Of a stretch of DNA of 64,000 nucleotides, positions 24,969 to 34,084 are shown one piece after another; the first letter of the stretch is position 1, and every line of letters starts with the position of its first letter. Below the pieces are notes generated by a model. The model made no database searches, was not told the DNA's origin, and saw only the letters and a list, made by a program, of their open reading frames with translations. A program made the position numbers and the translations under genes. Source of the DNA: Nostoc cf. commune SO-36. GTDB taxonomy: Bacteria > Cyanobacteriota > Cyanobacteriia > Cyanobacteriales > Nostocaceae. The stretch spans positions 2,734,501-2,798,500 of the forward strand of contig NZ_AP025732.1 in NCBI RefSeq assembly GCF_023734775.1, read 5' to 3'.

Positions 24969-25292
24969 TTAAGAAGCTAATGCTACTTCTACCTTTTCCT
25001 GCAATTCACCTTTTTGGTACAGTTCAATTAAAATGTCAGAACCGCCAAGGAATTCACCATTGATATACACTTGGGGAATTGTCGGCCAGCTAGAGTATTC
25101 TTTAATACCTTGACGGATTTCCGGGTCTGAGAGAACGTCAACCGTCTCAAAAGGAACTCCCAAGGTATTGAGAATCTGCACAACGTTGTTGGAGAAACCG
25201 CATTGGGGCATTAACTTGTTTCCCTTCATGAAAACTAAAATCTTGTTCTCTTGTAGCAAGCTATCAATTTTGTCTTTGAGTTCTGGTGTCAT
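24969..25292 (-). CDS. grxD: Monothiol glutaredoxin, Grx4/GrxD type
   Basis: A 107-residue CGFS glutaredoxin: [20 protein letters not shown] with the single active-site cysteine, then [20 protein letters not shown], the cis-proline and glutathione-binding segments. Such proteins carry or transfer a 2Fe-2S cluster. The frame extends upstream to 25349, but the ATG at 25292 ([13 protein letters not shown]) matches the family. A bolA gene lies 73 bases upstream on the same strand. BolA and monothiol glutaredoxins form a cluster-bridged heterodimer, so the pair is a functional unit. A strong terminator follows. Confidence 0.95.
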   Translation of the reverse strand: MTPELKDKIDSLLQENKILVFMKGNKLMPQCGFSNNVVQILNTLGVPFETVDVLSDPEIRQGIKEYSSWPTIPQVYINGEFLGGSDILIELYQKGELQEKVEVALAS

Positions 25293-25365
25293 GGTATTTG
25301 TGTTTCCTATGTTGGATTCAACAGTGAGGAGTGAGGAGTCAAAATTCATAACTCCTAACTCTTAT

Positions 25366-25623
25366 TTACGAAGCTGCTGTTCCTTGCCAAGCTTCGGGAG
25401 TGTATGTTTTCACCGCCAAGGCATGAATCGCTTCAGTTGACATAGCTTGACCCAACGCACCATAAACTAACTGGTGCTGTTGCACTAGTCCTTTACCTGC
25501 AAAGTGCGATGAAACTACTGTCACCTGATAGTGATCGCCGCCACCAGTCAAGTCTTGCACCTGAATCTGTGCGTCTGGCAGTTCCGCCTTGATCATTTCC
25601 TCAACTTGCTGCGGACTAATCAT
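25366..25623 (-). CDS. bolA: BolA family protein
   Basis: An 85-residue BolA/YrbA domain. It starts [20 protein letters not shown]; the middle contains [20 protein letters not shown], and the end has [20 protein letters not shown], the conserved KH-like fold with the invariant histidine (IHAL). The frame continues upstream to a TTG, but the ATG at 25623 fits the family. It precedes grxD and is probably co-transcribed with it. BolA proteins act in iron sensing and Fe-S handling with their glutaredoxin partner. Confidence 0.93.
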   Translation of the reverse strand: MISPQQVEEMIKAELPDAQIQVQDLTGGGDHYQVTVVSSHFAGKGLVQQHQLVYGALGQAMSTEAIHALAVKTYTPEAWQGTAAS

Positions 25624-25804
25624 CGCAATTCCTGAAAAACTTACTTTTCTATTATTAACAGATATAGAGCAAATGCCTGTGCCAACTTCAGGTTTTGGCA
25701 AGGCTGTAGATAAACGTGCCTCTGAGGTGTCTTTTTGAGAACGCTCAGGTTTTGGCTACAGGGGATAACTCTATCCTAGCACTGGGGAGTTTCCAGGCGA
25801 CTGG

Positions 25805-26377
25805 TTAGGGAGATGGGGGAGATAGGGAAAAAAAGCAACAAAAATTTAATTTATTTTTTTGGGGATGAGGAAGATGAACTACCACCTTCTCTAGATAGGG
25901 AGAATCTACAAAACCCAACTCAAATAACTGTTTATAGGCTTTCTTGCCTAAATCTCGCGTCGGGTTTTGACTCTTAATTATTTGAATTAACAATGGTACA
26001 GCTAATTCTGGCTGATTTTGTGCCCGATGTACCAATGCTAGCTGAAAGGTCGCTTCATCTCGCTTTTGGGCTGTTAATAGAGCTTTTTGACGCTGAGAAT
26101 CAGAAACTCTATTGTCAATTCCCGAAAAGCTAGAATTTAACTCTTGATAAAAATTAGATAGCTGATTATAAACCTGACGTGCTTCTTGCAGTTTCTTGGC
26201 AGCTAAGGGGTAGTTTTGAGCAGAAACGGCTTGTTCTGCATCTTTCACGAGGCGATCGCCACCATCAATGCTCAGAAGGCTGTTACTTTGGGTTATGGGG
26301 CGCAGGTTATTGGGATCATTGGGGTCAATGGGTTGTGGGCTAGTAGTGCCTGGTAACTGTGATACCTGAGCATTCAC
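25805..26377 (-). CDS. Hypothetical exported protein with a frameshifted signal peptide
   Basis: A helical protein of 190 residues or less, with QAVSAQNYPLAAKKLQEARQ, resembling tetratricopeptide-like cyanobacterial envelope proteins. The frame opens only at a GTG in the middle of what looks like a signal peptide. An ATG at 26426 in another frame reads MHRTVLSVIAVLS, and the present frame continues AAITVNAQVSQLPG. Together they make a typical signal sequence with a cleavage site near NAQ, separated by one extra base at about 26388. The last 25 residues (LNFCCFFSLSPPSP) read through repeat-like DNA and may be another frame error. Export is therefore probably lost. Confidence 0.55.
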   Translation of the reverse strand: MNAQVSQLPGTTSPQPIDPNDPNNLRPITQSNSLLSIDGGDRLVKDAEQAVSAQNYPLAAKKLQEARQVYNQLSNFYQELNSSFSGIDNRVSDSQRQKALLTAQKRDEATFQLALVHRAQNQPELAVPLLIQIIKSQNPTRDLGKKAYKQLFELGFVDSPYLEKVVVHLPHPQKNKLNFCCFFSLSPPSP

Positions 26378-26426
26378 AGTGATAGCAGCTGAGGACTGCT
26401 ATAACTGATAAAACGGTACGGTGCAT

Positions 26427-27067
26427 CAAGGTTAACAGCGGCAGCAGTGTTCATGGGATCAATTAGTGCGACAACTATATAAGAGAGTTATGGAAACTTC
26501 GGGTATCTTAACTCTGTTTTGGTCTTGGACAAAGTAAAGTTACATCCTAAGTATCTCTGATTTTAGACTAAAAATCGGTTTAATAGAGTTCCCCTTACCC
26601 CTGTATACCAACTAACTTATATCGCCGCGATCATTGATACCTACGGTTGAGTGCGTCATCATCTATCTGACTGCCAATCTTTTCTCCTCAATAATTATCT
26701 TCAGGTTAACTAGGATATTTAGCAGGAGAATTTTGCCAAAGCACTGCTTGAAGTATTTGCGTAGGCGTAGCCCAACCTAGGCATCGCACCAAACTACTTT
26801 TAAATAGGACTTACGCACGAGTTACGGAGAGTTACGGAATAACGAACCACAGAGGCGCAGAGGACACGGAGAAATCAGAGTTTGAAAGATATTTTGCGTA
26901 AGTCCTATTAAATATCGCCATGTCCCCAGTCCACGCCCAAAATTTTGTTTTTACCACTCATGTTTACAGAGTATCTAAAGACTTTTACTTAACCATCTGA
27001 TCAAATAGTAAAAATATTTATCATCAACCAATAGCTTGGGTTCAAGATAATAGTAGCGACGGCCAGA
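26427..27067. other. Gene-free region holding a MITE-like element
   Basis: About 640 bases with no supported gene. The MITE-like repeat at 26807-26905 is the main content. Before it is a stretch with 'gcgtaggcgtagccc', a dispersed-repeat type sequence. After it lies an A/T-rich segment preceding the end of the broken acyltransferase gene. Confidence 0.5.
26807..26905. mobile_element. MITE-like element, copy A
   Basis: A 99-bp element bounded by GGACTTACGCA and its reverse complement TGCGTAAGTCC, flanked on both sides by TA, the likely target duplication. It has no coding capacity. Its inside (ACCACAGAGGCGCAGAGGAC) is almost identical, in opposite orientation, to the copy at 42013-42101. This copy has a 10-bp internal duplication (GAGTTACGGA twice). 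The same terminal 11 bases occur at the ends of the insertion sequence at 61105-62295. Confidence 0.78.
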
Positions 27068-27828
27068 TCAAGAATTAGTCATTTCTGCAAATGCGTGATT
27101 AGTAACTTTTGTTTCTTGATGGCTTAATTGTTGCAGTGCCTTTGCTAAATCAGTTGTTGATGCTTTTGGCATCTTGTTTTATACAGCTATTCATGTAATC
27201 GCTGACTTTGATTGGGGAGCCAATTTCAATACTTACATCTGTACCCCAATTGGGATAAGGTTGGCTGTAATTAATACCTATGGGTATGATTTTAACTCCC
27301 AGCCCGGAATGACTAGATTCAGCACTCAAAGCAAGACGAGCAATTCCTGGCTTCAACTGATGAACTTGCCCATCACGAAAAATATTACCTTCTGGAAAAA
27401 TAACCAGGGTTTTTTCCTGCTGAAGTAGCTCAACTCCATGTCGCAGCGTGCGGATTGAGGGATGCTTAGAATTTACCGGAAATCCCCCCAAACGGCGGAC
27501 AAACCAACCTTTGCAAACCTTGGCATTCGTCAATAGTCACCATGAACCGCAAGTCTTGCTCTTTCAGACAATTAGCGGTAGCGTAGGGTACTAGCAAAGC
27601 ATCCCAACGCGCCCTATGGGTAGGCGCGAGGATCACAGGCCCAGTTGTGGGGATATTTTTTTGTCCGGTTATTCTAATTTGTCCAAAGAATAATGGTAAT
27701 AAGCAGTGACGCCCTAATAAATATGCCAGAGGGCTTAACCAAGGAGAAACCCTTGAGGTAGTGGCAGCCACCTCAGAATTTGCTGGGGTGTGCTGGCAGG
27801 TATCGGATGAAGAGTAAAATTCCATCAT
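27068..27828 (-). pseudogene. Lysophospholipid acyltransferase (PlsC-like), two frameshifts
   Basis: Three frame segments together give one 1-acylglycerol-3-phosphate acyltransferase. The first (27828 to about 27505) holds the catalytic block VILAPTHRARWDALLVPYAT, equivalent to the HX4D motif. The second holds GGFPVNSKHPSIRTLRHGVE and the FPEG motif (LVIFPEGNIFRDG). The third is the C-terminus (TTDLAKALQQLSHQETKVTN). One extra base near 27505 (GGTTGG for GGTGG) and one in an A4 run near 27165 break the frame. Both lesions lengthen short homopolymers by one. The intact enzyme would transfer acyl chains in phospholipid synthesis; other copies must cover that role. Confidence 0.82.
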
Positions 27829-27954
27829 GACGGATGCAGCTGATTGACAGGTAAAAAATTGACGGGTAAAAATTTAACAAAGCCTGATTAGTTACACCGT
27901 AGATTCTCTTGCGTGATTTATGTCGTAGTAGATGGACAGTTTTACCTTTGTCCG

Positions 27955-28404
27955 TTAGTTTACTTTACGCCGCCTAGTGGCAAACCAAGTCTGTAATTGC
28001 TGACGACAAGCTGACTCCAGGATGCCTCCGATTACTTGTAAGCGGTGATTAGAAGCAGCACTATCGGGTATGTTAATAACAGTACGAATTGCGCCAGTTT
28101 TTGTATCGTCTACTCCATATACAACTAGTCTTAGTCGCGCTTGCAATATAGCACCTGCACACATTGGACAAGGTTCGAGAGTAACATAGAGGGTGCATTC
28201 ATTAAGATGCCAGTTTTGTAAAGTTGTTGCAGCTGTCTTGAGAGCGAGAATTTCCGCATGAGCGGTAGGGTCTTTGTCGCGCTCTTTTCTGTTTTCTCTT
28301 TGTGCCAGCAATTTGCCTGTTGAATCAATGATAACAGCACCGACAGGGATTTCACCTGCATCACCGGCTGATTTTGCTAATTCAAGCGCACTCAACTCAT
28401 CCAT
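27955..28404 (-). CDS. tadA: tRNA adenosine(34) deaminase
   Basis: A cytidine-deaminase-fold protein making inosine at the wobble position of tRNA-Arg. The zinc motifs are complete: DPTAHAEILAL (His and catalytic Glu) and TLEPCPMCAGAIL (two Cys). The visible start MDELSALELAKSAGDAGEIP lacks the normal first helix. In another frame an ATG at 28442 reads MLTKYTEYIIHQQWMS, the expected N-terminus, and joins this frame if one base is missing near 28392. So either the 149-residue form is used or the true protein is 162 residues and the shift is a sequence error. The gene is normally essential, which favours function. Confidence 0.85.
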   Translation of the reverse strand: MDELSALELAKSAGDAGEIPVGAVIIDSTGKLLAQRENRKERDKDPTAHAEILALKTAATTLQNWHLNECTLYVTLEPCPMCAGAILQARLRLVVYGVDDTKTGAIRTVINIPDSAASNHRLQVIGGILESACRQQLQTWFATRRRKVN

Positions 28405-28442
28405 TGTTGATGTATAATATACTCTGTATATTTAGTCAGCAT

Positions 28443-28832
28443 ATACTTATCAATATAAAAATTTTAAAATTCAATACATTTTCTTGGGTGTGCGTCTTGT
28501 CTCTCCAACAAAAAAGAAATATGTATATAGCCCGCAGGTTTTTAGCCTGCGGCTAAACAATTCAAATCAAAATTTTTAAATTAAGCCAGTCAATGAAGAG
28601 GACAAGGGGCAGGGGGCGGGGGGCAGAATCCCATAAATAAATTTAGGGGCTTGGAACAAGGATGTATTATTTCTCGCGCTTCGCGTCTCGAAATAAATGT
28701 TTAAAATTGAGCATAAATAAATTTAGGGGCTTGAAACCCTTGTGGCAGAGGTAACTCCAGTATTTTTCTCCCTTGCTTCCTGCTCCCTGCTCCCCTGCCT
28801 CTTTGGTCAACCGTTGGGGACTAATTTTATTT
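28443..28832. other. Intergenic region with hairpin and direct repeats
   Basis: About 390 bases without a gene. At 28527-28552 AGCCCGCAGG / CCTGCGGCT forms a hairpin, a REP- or terminator-like structure. A 22-base sequence beginning CATAAATAAATTTAGGGG occurs twice (near 28632 and 28712), separated by a 'cgcgcttcgcgtctcg' run. A G-rich and a C-rich STRR-like run are also present. Confidence 0.5.
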
Positions 28833-29149
28833 CTAAATTGCGGCTTGGGCTAAAAGGGGATCGAGTTGACTTTGTGTGTCTAGTTGATAAAGATCATCAC
28901 AGCCGCCAATGTGCTGGTTATTAATAATAAAAATTTGCGGTACAGTGCGGCGTCCGTTAGCGCGTTCTCCCATTTTAGCTCTGGCTGCTTCGTCGCCGTC
29001 GATTTTATATTCGGTAAAATTTACACCTTTCCACACAGCAGCATTTTGGCACGGATGCAGTAAGGACAAGTTTGCCATGTATAAAGTTCTACGTTGGCTT
29101 TGACTCGCTCTGGATGGCGATTTAAAAGGGGATTCAGAAAGTCCAGCAT
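28833..29149 (-). pseudogene. Dithiol glutaredoxin (GrxC-like), frameshifted
   Basis: The N-terminal frame from the ATG at 29149 reads MLDFLNPLLNRHPERVKANV, then ELYTWQTCPYCIRAKMLL with the CPYC active site. The C-terminal frame continues WKGVNFTEYKIDGDEAARAK and the glutathione site GRRTVPQIFIINNQHIGGCD. They join if one G is restored near 29037 (CTGTGTGG for CTGTGGTGG). The joined protein would be 105 residues, the normal glutaredoxin length. As written, translation of the active-site half stops early, and the 81-residue frame from an internal ATG lacks CPYC. The monothiol grxD upstream remains intact. Confidence 0.82.
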
Positions 29150-29196
29150 ATTTTATTAAGCAAAGTTTTAACTACGTCTTTAGCCTAGATCATTGC

Positions 29197-29769
29197 TTAC
29201 CGCATCGGCGCTGGAACCCACTTTTGAAAACCCTCTAAATGATTCCAATAAGCCAAATATCCAGTCAATGCCCAAATTAAAGCGGCTACTATCAGGACTG
29301 CTACGCCGATTAGCCGCCAAGTTCGGTTAGTTTTCCAATAGAGAGTTGGCGCTGCAAAAATACCACCTAAGCCGGTTAAAATAAAGCCGATTCCCGATAA
29401 AAGCGGTTGCTTTGTCATATTCAAGTTGATGATGCGGATACCTACTACGATCGCAACTGCACCAGCAAAGAAGCCGTAAATTGCTATTGTCAATAAATCC
29501 CAACCTTGAGCAAGTGCGATCGCAGCCGCAACAAATAAGATTCCAAATAAGACACTTGTCTCACCGAAGGCAATGTTAAAGCTACTCATTACTGGCCAGG
29601 TGAAGCTCATGTGTAAACCAGTTGTGAGTGCGATCGCACCCGTAATTCCAAAGCCGGGAATCCACTGTCTCTGATTAGAACTATCTATACCACGATACAC
29701 ATAGTCAGCGAGTAGAAATAACCCAGCTACCATGTTGATTAACATGAGGGTGATGTAGTCGATAAACAC
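29197..29769 (-). CDS. DUF981 family membrane protein
   Basis: A 190-residue integral membrane protein with about six hydrophobic helices, beginning MFIDYITLMLINMVAGLFLL. The motif GLHMSFTWPVMSSFNIAFGE, then LFGILFVAAAIALAQGWDLL, is characteristic of DUF981. There is no signal peptide apart from the first helix. The function is unknown. It lies upstream of the broken glutaredoxin on the same strand and is divergent from glpX. Confidence 0.85.
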   Translation of the reverse strand: MFIDYITLMLINMVAGLFLLADYVYRGIDSSNQRQWIPGFGITGAIALTTGLHMSFTWPVMSSFNIAFGETSVLFGILFVAAAIALAQGWDLLTIAIYGFFAGAVAIVVGIRIINLNMTKQPLLSGIGFILTGLGGIFAAPTLYWKTNRTWRLIGVAVLIVAALIWALTGYLAYWNHLEGFQKWVPAPMR

Positions 29770-30124
29770 GATTAACCTCTGAATTTGACAAGTTATTTAC
29801 TCTACGCCTCGTTCTTTAGTTTTTAGTGAATCTACCAGCTTTTTAATTTATTATTTTATACCTAAAGATAGATACTAAAGAAAAGCAATGTTCTAGATAT
29901 ACACTGTTACCCATTTGTGCAAGTTTTTAACTTAGTTGCTTGTGAACAGGTTTTATACTGGAGTAATTATGAGTAAAAAATCAGGATGTGTTAAATGGCA
30001 CTTTTATAACAAGTTAGCAGTAAAACTTAACTTTCTTCCACGTGTATCCGCCCTTTGGTAGACTTGAAAACTGAAATAGGCAGATGAAACGACGCAAATT
30101 CAAGCAGCTGAGAGGGCAAACTCT
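29770..30124. other. Divergent promoter region of glpX
   Basis: About 355 A/T-rich bases lie between the DUF981 gene and glpX. A HIP1-free, A/T-rich stretch at 29840-29900 and a CACGTG hexamer near 30039 are visible. No gene was seen. The glpX start is a GTG 35 bases after AGATGAAACGACG. Confidence 0.4.
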
Positions 30125-31162
30125 GTGGAAAATACACTTGGGTTAGAGATTATTGAAGTAGTAGAGCAAGCCGCGATCGCTTCCTCGAAATGGATGGGCA
30201 AAGGCGAAAAAAATATCGCCGACCAGGTAGCTGTGGAAGCTATGCGGGAGCGGATGAATAAAATCCACATGCGCGGTCGCATCGTTATTGGAGAAGGCGA
30301 ACGCGATGACGCGCCGATGCTATACATCGGGGAAGAAGTTGGTATCTGTACCCAACCAGATGCCGCAAATTTTTGTAACCCTGATGAATTAATTGAAATT
30401 GATATCGCCGTTGACCCCTGTGAAGGTACGAACTTGGTAGCTTATGGACAACCTGGTTCGATGGCTGTGTTAGCAATTTCTGAGAAGGGTGGATTATTTG
30501 CTGCTCCTGACTTCTACATGAAGAAGTTAGCAGCACCTCCCGCAGCTAAAGGCAAGGTAGACATCAACAAGTCAGCAACAGAAAACCTGAAGATTCTCGC
30601 TGAGTGTCTAGAACGCTCGATTGAAGAACTTGTGATCGTAGTCATGAAGCGCGAACGCCACAACGATTTAATTAAAGAAATCCGTGAGGCTGGAGCCAGA
30701 GTCGCCCTAATTTCAGACGGTGATGTGGGTGCAGCTATCAGCTGCGGTTTTGCTGGAACTAATATCCACGCGCTGATGGGTATCGGTGCGGCTCCTGAAG
30801 GTGTAATCTCGGCAGCAGCAATGCGTGCTTTGGGTGGACACTTCCAAGGTCAACTGATTTACGATCCCGCAGTCGTAAAAACAGGTCTGATTGGAGAAAG
30901 CAGAGAAGCCAATATTGATCGCTTAAAGTCTATGAATATCAATGACCCCGATAAGGTTTATGATGCTCATGAACTAGCATCTGGTAAAACTGTTCTGTTC
31001 GCGGCTAGCGGTATTACCAGTGGTAATCTCATGCAAGGTGTACGTTTCTTCAACGGCGGAGCCAGAACTCAAAGCTTGGTAATTTCCAACCAGTCGAAAA
31101 CTGCTCGATTTGTTGATACGATTCACATGTTTGGTGAACCTAAGTCTCTCCAACTGAACTAA
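30125..31162 (+). CDS. glpX: Class II fructose-1,6/sedoheptulose-1,7-bisphosphatase
   Basis: A 345-residue GlpX-type bisphosphatase, the Calvin-cycle F/SBPase of cyanobacteria that hydrolyses both fructose-1,6- and sedoheptulose-1,7-bisphosphate. It starts at a [23 protein letters not shown]. Metal-binding acidic motifs are [20 protein letters not shown] and [20 protein letters not shown], and [11 protein letters not shown] is also present. The length is normal. The gene is followed by two hairpins and then hemA on the same strand. It is probably transcribed alone from the divergent promoter region. Confidence 0.96.
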   Translation: MENTLGLEIIEVVEQAAIASSKWMGKGEKNIADQVAVEAMRERMNKIHMRGRIVIGEGERDDAPMLYIGEEVGICTQPDAANFCNPDELIEIDIAVDPCEGTNLVAYGQPGSMAVLAISEKGGLFAAPDFYMKKLAAPPAAKGKVDINKSATENLKILAECLERSIEELVIVVMKRERHNDLIKEIREAGARVALISDGDVGAAISCGFAGTNIHALMGIGAAPEGVISAAAMRALGGHFQGQLIYDPAVVKTGLIGESREANIDRLKSMNINDPDKVYDAHELASGKTVLFAASGITSGNLMQGVRFFNGGARTQSLVISNQSKTARFVDTIHMFGEPKSLQLN

Positions 31163-31197
31163 GTTTTAGGGAATGGGGAATAGTAAAAGTAGGGGTA

Positions 31198-31331
31198 AAG
31201 CATTTGGCAAGAGATGTTTCTATAAAACGGAAAAATATTCACCCAAATGCTTCATCGTTACACTAGTTAGTAGTTAGTATTTAGTGATTAGTTATTGTTT
31301 ATTGGTTGGAAAAATTATCGAACCAATAAAC
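31198..31331 (+). terminator. Two hairpins between glpX and hemA
   Basis: The first pairs AAGCATTTGG (31198-31207) with CCAAATGCTT (31243-31252). The second pairs GTTTATTGGTT (31297-31307) with AACCAATAAAC (31321-31331), 11 bp perfect. Neither has a clean T-tract on the plus strand. They probably mark the end of the glpX transcript, but could also be dispersed repeats. Confidence 0.45.
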
Positions 31332-31403
31332 AAAAATTCCCCATTCCCTATTCTCACTCAATGCCCTATTCTCAACTACCAATTAGTAACTACGATTTAG
31401 CAA

Positions 31404-32690
31404 ATGAATATAGCAGTGGTGGGGTTAAGTCATAAAACAGCCCCAGTAGAAGTCCGGGAAAAACTGAGCATTCCAGAACCACAAATTGAAAGTGCGATCG
31501 CTCAACTGGCCAGCTATCCCCATATTGACGAAGTTGCAATTCTTAGCACTTGTAACCGTCTGGAAATTTACATTGTCACCAGTGAAGCAGACCAAGGTAT
31601 CCGAGAAATAACGCAGTTTCTTGCGGAATACAGTAAACTACCCGTGCTTTCTCTGCGACAACATTTATTTATGCTGCTACATGATGATGCAGTGATGCAC
31701 GTTATGCGGGTAGCAGGTGGTTTAGATAGTCTGGTACTCGGAGAAGGTCAAATTCTGGCTCAGGTGAAGACTACTCACAAACTGGGACAGCAATATAGTG
31801 GTATAAAAACCATTTTGAATCGATTATTTAAACAAGCGTTAACAGCTGGTAAGCGGGTTCGTACTGAAACTAGTATTGGTACTGGTGCTGTCTCGATCAG
31901 TTCGGCTGCTGTGGAGTTAGCACAAATTAAAGTAGCAAATTTAGCTGCTTGCAGAGTAGTAATTCTGGGTGCTGGTAAAATGTCGCGGCTGCTGGTGCAA
32001 CACCTCATTTCTAAAGGTGCTGTGGAAATTAGTATTGTAAATCGCTCTCGCGATCGCGCCCAAGAATTAGCAAAGCTGTTCCCTCAGCAACCGATCAATA
32101 TTCATCCGCTATCGGAAATGATGAGCGTAATTGCCGATAGCGATTTGGTATTTACAAGTACTTCAGCAACAGAGCCAATACTTGACCGTGCCAAATTGGA
32201 AATGGTGTTAGAAGTTCAGCGCTCTTTAATGTTATTTGATATTTCTGTGCCGCGTAATGTTGATGCGGATGTAAATGAATTGGAAAATGTGCAAGCGTTT
32301 AATGTGGATGATTTGAAGGCTGTAGTAGCGCAAAACTACGAAAGCCGTCGCAAGATTGCACAAGAAGCAGAGAAACTTTTAGAAGAAGAAGTCGAAGCCT
32401 TTGATATTTGGTGGCGCAGTTTAGAAACTGTTACCACTATTAGCTGTCTGCGAAATAAAGTCGAAACCATCCGCGAACAAGAGTTAGAAAAAGCTTTGTC
32501 GAGATTGGGTTCGGAATTCGCTGAGAAGCATCAAGAGGTTATCGAAGCATTAACGCGGGGAATTGTCAATAAAATTTTACATGATCCAATGGTACAGTTG
32601 CGATCGCAGCAAGATGTGGAAGCTAGACGGCGCTGTATGCAAACTCTGCAAATGCTGTTCAACCTGGATGCAGAGGAACAATTTAGTTAA
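31404..32690 (+). CDS. hemA: Glutamyl-tRNA reductase
   Basis: A 428-residue enzyme that reduces glutamyl-tRNA to glutamate-1-semialdehyde, the first step of tetrapyrrole synthesis for chlorophyll, haem and bilins. The opening [20 protein letters not shown] and the catalytic cysteine Cys50 in [10 protein letters not shown] are present. Next come the block [20 protein letters not shown] and the NADPH-binding [17 protein letters not shown]. The C-terminal dimerisation helices are complete. The length is normal. A hairpin at 32702-32735 follows the stop. Confidence 0.96.
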   Translation: MNIAVVGLSHKTAPVEVREKLSIPEPQIESAIAQLASYPHIDEVAILSTCNRLEIYIVTSEADQGIREITQFLAEYSKLPVLSLRQHLFMLLHDDAVMHVMRVAGGLDSLVLGEGQILAQVKTTHKLGQQYSGIKTILNRLFKQALTAGKRVRTETSIGTGAVSISSAAVELAQIKVANLAACRVVILGAGKMSRLLVQHLISKGAVEISIVNRSRDRAQELAKLFPQQPINIHPLSEMMSVIADSDLVFTSTSATEPILDRAKLEMVLEVQRSLMLFDISVPRNVDADVNELENVQAFNVDDLKAVVAQNYESRRKIAQEAEKLLEEEVEAFDIWWRSLETVTTISCLRNKVETIREQELEKALSRLGSEFAEKHQEVIEALTRGIVNKILHDPMVQLRSQQDVEARRRCMQTLQMLFNLDAEEQFS

Positions 32691-32701
32691 ATTTAACAAC
32701 A

Positions 32702-32735
32702 AGAACCCCGACTTTTAGTAAGAAGTTGGGGTTCT
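32702..32735 (+). terminator. Hairpin after hemA
   Basis: AGAACCCC-G-ACTT pairs with AAGT-T-GGGGTTCT, a strong GC-rich stem directly after the hemA stop. The downstream sequence is not T-rich, so termination efficiency is uncertain. Confidence 0.6.
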
Positions 32736-32761
32736 GAGCCAATCGGTTTTAAATTAGATAT

Positions 32762-32793
32762 ACTTCTAATTAGATAGATGTCTAATTAGAAGT
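32762..32793. promoter_or_regulatory. Operator for the ArsR-type regulator
   Basis: ACTTCTAATTAGA (32762-32774) and TCTAATTAGAAGT (32781-32793) form a perfect 13-bp inverted repeat with a 6-base spacer, ending 5 bases before the ATG of an ArsR-family gene. A further half-like TTAGATATAC lies just upstream. ArsR-family proteins bind such A/T-rich dyads and repress their own promoters, so autoregulation is the natural reading. Confidence 0.7.
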
Positions 32794-32798
32794 TAGTT

Positions 32799-33359
32799 AT
32801 GCAACCAGAGCAATTCAATATTTTACTGCGCTTTTTCAAGGCATTAGCGGATGATAGCCGATTGAAGATTGTAGGTATCCTGGCAAATCAGGAGTGCAGC
32901 GTCGAAGAATTGGCGGCGCTACTGCAACTCAAAGAACCGACGGTATCTCATCATTTAGCGAAACTTAAAGAGCTAAATTTGGTGACAATGCGTCCCGAAG
33001 GTAATAGCCGTCTATATCAATTGGATAGCGAGGCTTTACAAAGCATTAGTAAGGAAATTTTCACACCTGAGAAAATAGCATCCTTGATTGAGGATGTGGA
33101 TACTGAAGCTTGGGAAAGCAAAGTGTTGAAAAACTATTTTGAGGACAATCGCCTAAAAGAAATTCCTGCTAGTCGAAAAAAGCGTTTAGTTATTCTTAAG
33201 TGGTTAGCAAACCAGTTTGATGTAGGAGTAAACTACCCTGAGCGTTTGGTAAATGATATTCTCAAACGCTACCATATTGACTGCGCCACCCTGCGACGAG
33301 AGTTAATTGCTTGCCAGTTAATGCAGCGAGAGAATGGGGTTTATTGGCGTATAACATAG
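32799..33359 (+). CDS. ArsR-family regulator with C-terminal DUF2087
   Basis: A 186-residue protein. Residues 1-85 are an ArsR-type winged helix: FFKALADDSRLKIVGILANQ, and LLQLKEPTVSHHLAKLKELN as the recognition helix. Residues about 115-185 are a DUF2087 domain (KRLVILKWLANQFDVGVNYP, then ILKRYHIDCATLRRELI). The metal-binding cysteine pair ELCVCDL of arsenic/zinc sensors is absent, with only one Cys in QECSVEEL, so the signal is not a classic thiol-bound metal. A perfect palindrome immediately upstream suggests autoregulation. The only same-strand neighbour downstream is a Uma2 gene. Confidence 0.88.
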   Translation: MQPEQFNILLRFFKALADDSRLKIVGILANQECSVEELAALLQLKEPTVSHHLAKLKELNLVTMRPEGNSRLYQLDSEALQSISKEIFTPEKIASLIEDVDTEAWESKVLKNYFEDNRLKEIPASRKKRLVILKWLANQFDVGVNYPERLVNDILKRYHIDCATLRRELIACQLMQRENGVYWRIT

Positions 33360-33405
33360 ATATGAAAGATGAATAAGCAAGCGCACAATCATAGGTCATA
33401 TCTTT

Positions 33406-33996
33406 ATGCAGTTAGAAACACAAAAATTTTATTATACACCTGAAGAGTATTTAGAACTTGAAGAAAAAGCAGAATATAAAAGCGAATACCGTGATGGAGA
33501 AATTGTACCGATGACGGGTGGCACTACAAATCATAATAAAATTGCTTTAAATTTAGCTGCATCCTTAAAAATTGCTTTAAGGCATAAAAATTATGATGTT
33601 TATATTGGTGATGTGCGTTTGTGGATACCCCGTTATCGGCAGCATACATATCCTGATGTGATGGTGATTGAGGGACAACCTATTTATACGGGAACCAGCA
33701 CAACAACGGTTATGAACCCGATGCTAATTACTGAAGTTTTATCTAAATCGACTAAAAATTATGACCAAGGCGATAAGTTTCTTTATTATCGCTCTATTCC
33801 AGAATTCAAGGAATATATTTTAATTGACCAATATCAATATCATGTGATGCAGTATGTAAAAACTGCGGAAAGTCAATGGTCATTTACTGAACTTGAACAT
33901 GAATCTGCGATTTTATCACTGCAAACAGTTGATTTTCAAATTGAATTGCGCGACCTTTATGAGCAAGTTAATTTTGCAGAAAACAACGAAGATTAA
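33406..33996 (+). CDS. Uma2 family endonuclease-fold protein
   Basis: A 196-residue Uma2/DUF820 protein with a PD-(D/E)xK-like fold, a family hugely expanded in cyanobacteria. Core motifs: YTPEEYLELEEKAEYKSEYR, DVRLWIPRYRQHTYPDVMVI with the acidic D-V pair, and FKEYILIDQYQYHVMQYVKT. All conserved parts are in place and the length is normal. The biological role of Uma2 proteins is unknown; nuclease activity is presumed from the fold. Codon use is A/T-rich compared with its neighbours. Confidence 0.88.
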   Translation: MQLETQKFYYTPEEYLELEEKAEYKSEYRDGEIVPMTGGTTNHNKIALNLAASLKIALRHKNYDVYIGDVRLWIPRYRQHTYPDVMVIEGQPIYTGTSTTTVMNPMLITEVLSKSTKNYDQGDKFLYYRSIPEFKEYILIDQYQYHVMQYVKTAESQWSFTELEHESAILSLQTVDFQIELRDLYEQVNFAENNED

Positions 33997-34084
33997 AAAA
34001 TAAAGCTCTGATTTGTCCCGGATGCTGATTCATCCAAAAAAGTTAATTTAAAATTGTTTAGCAAGTAGCTACCAACGTCCTTCA

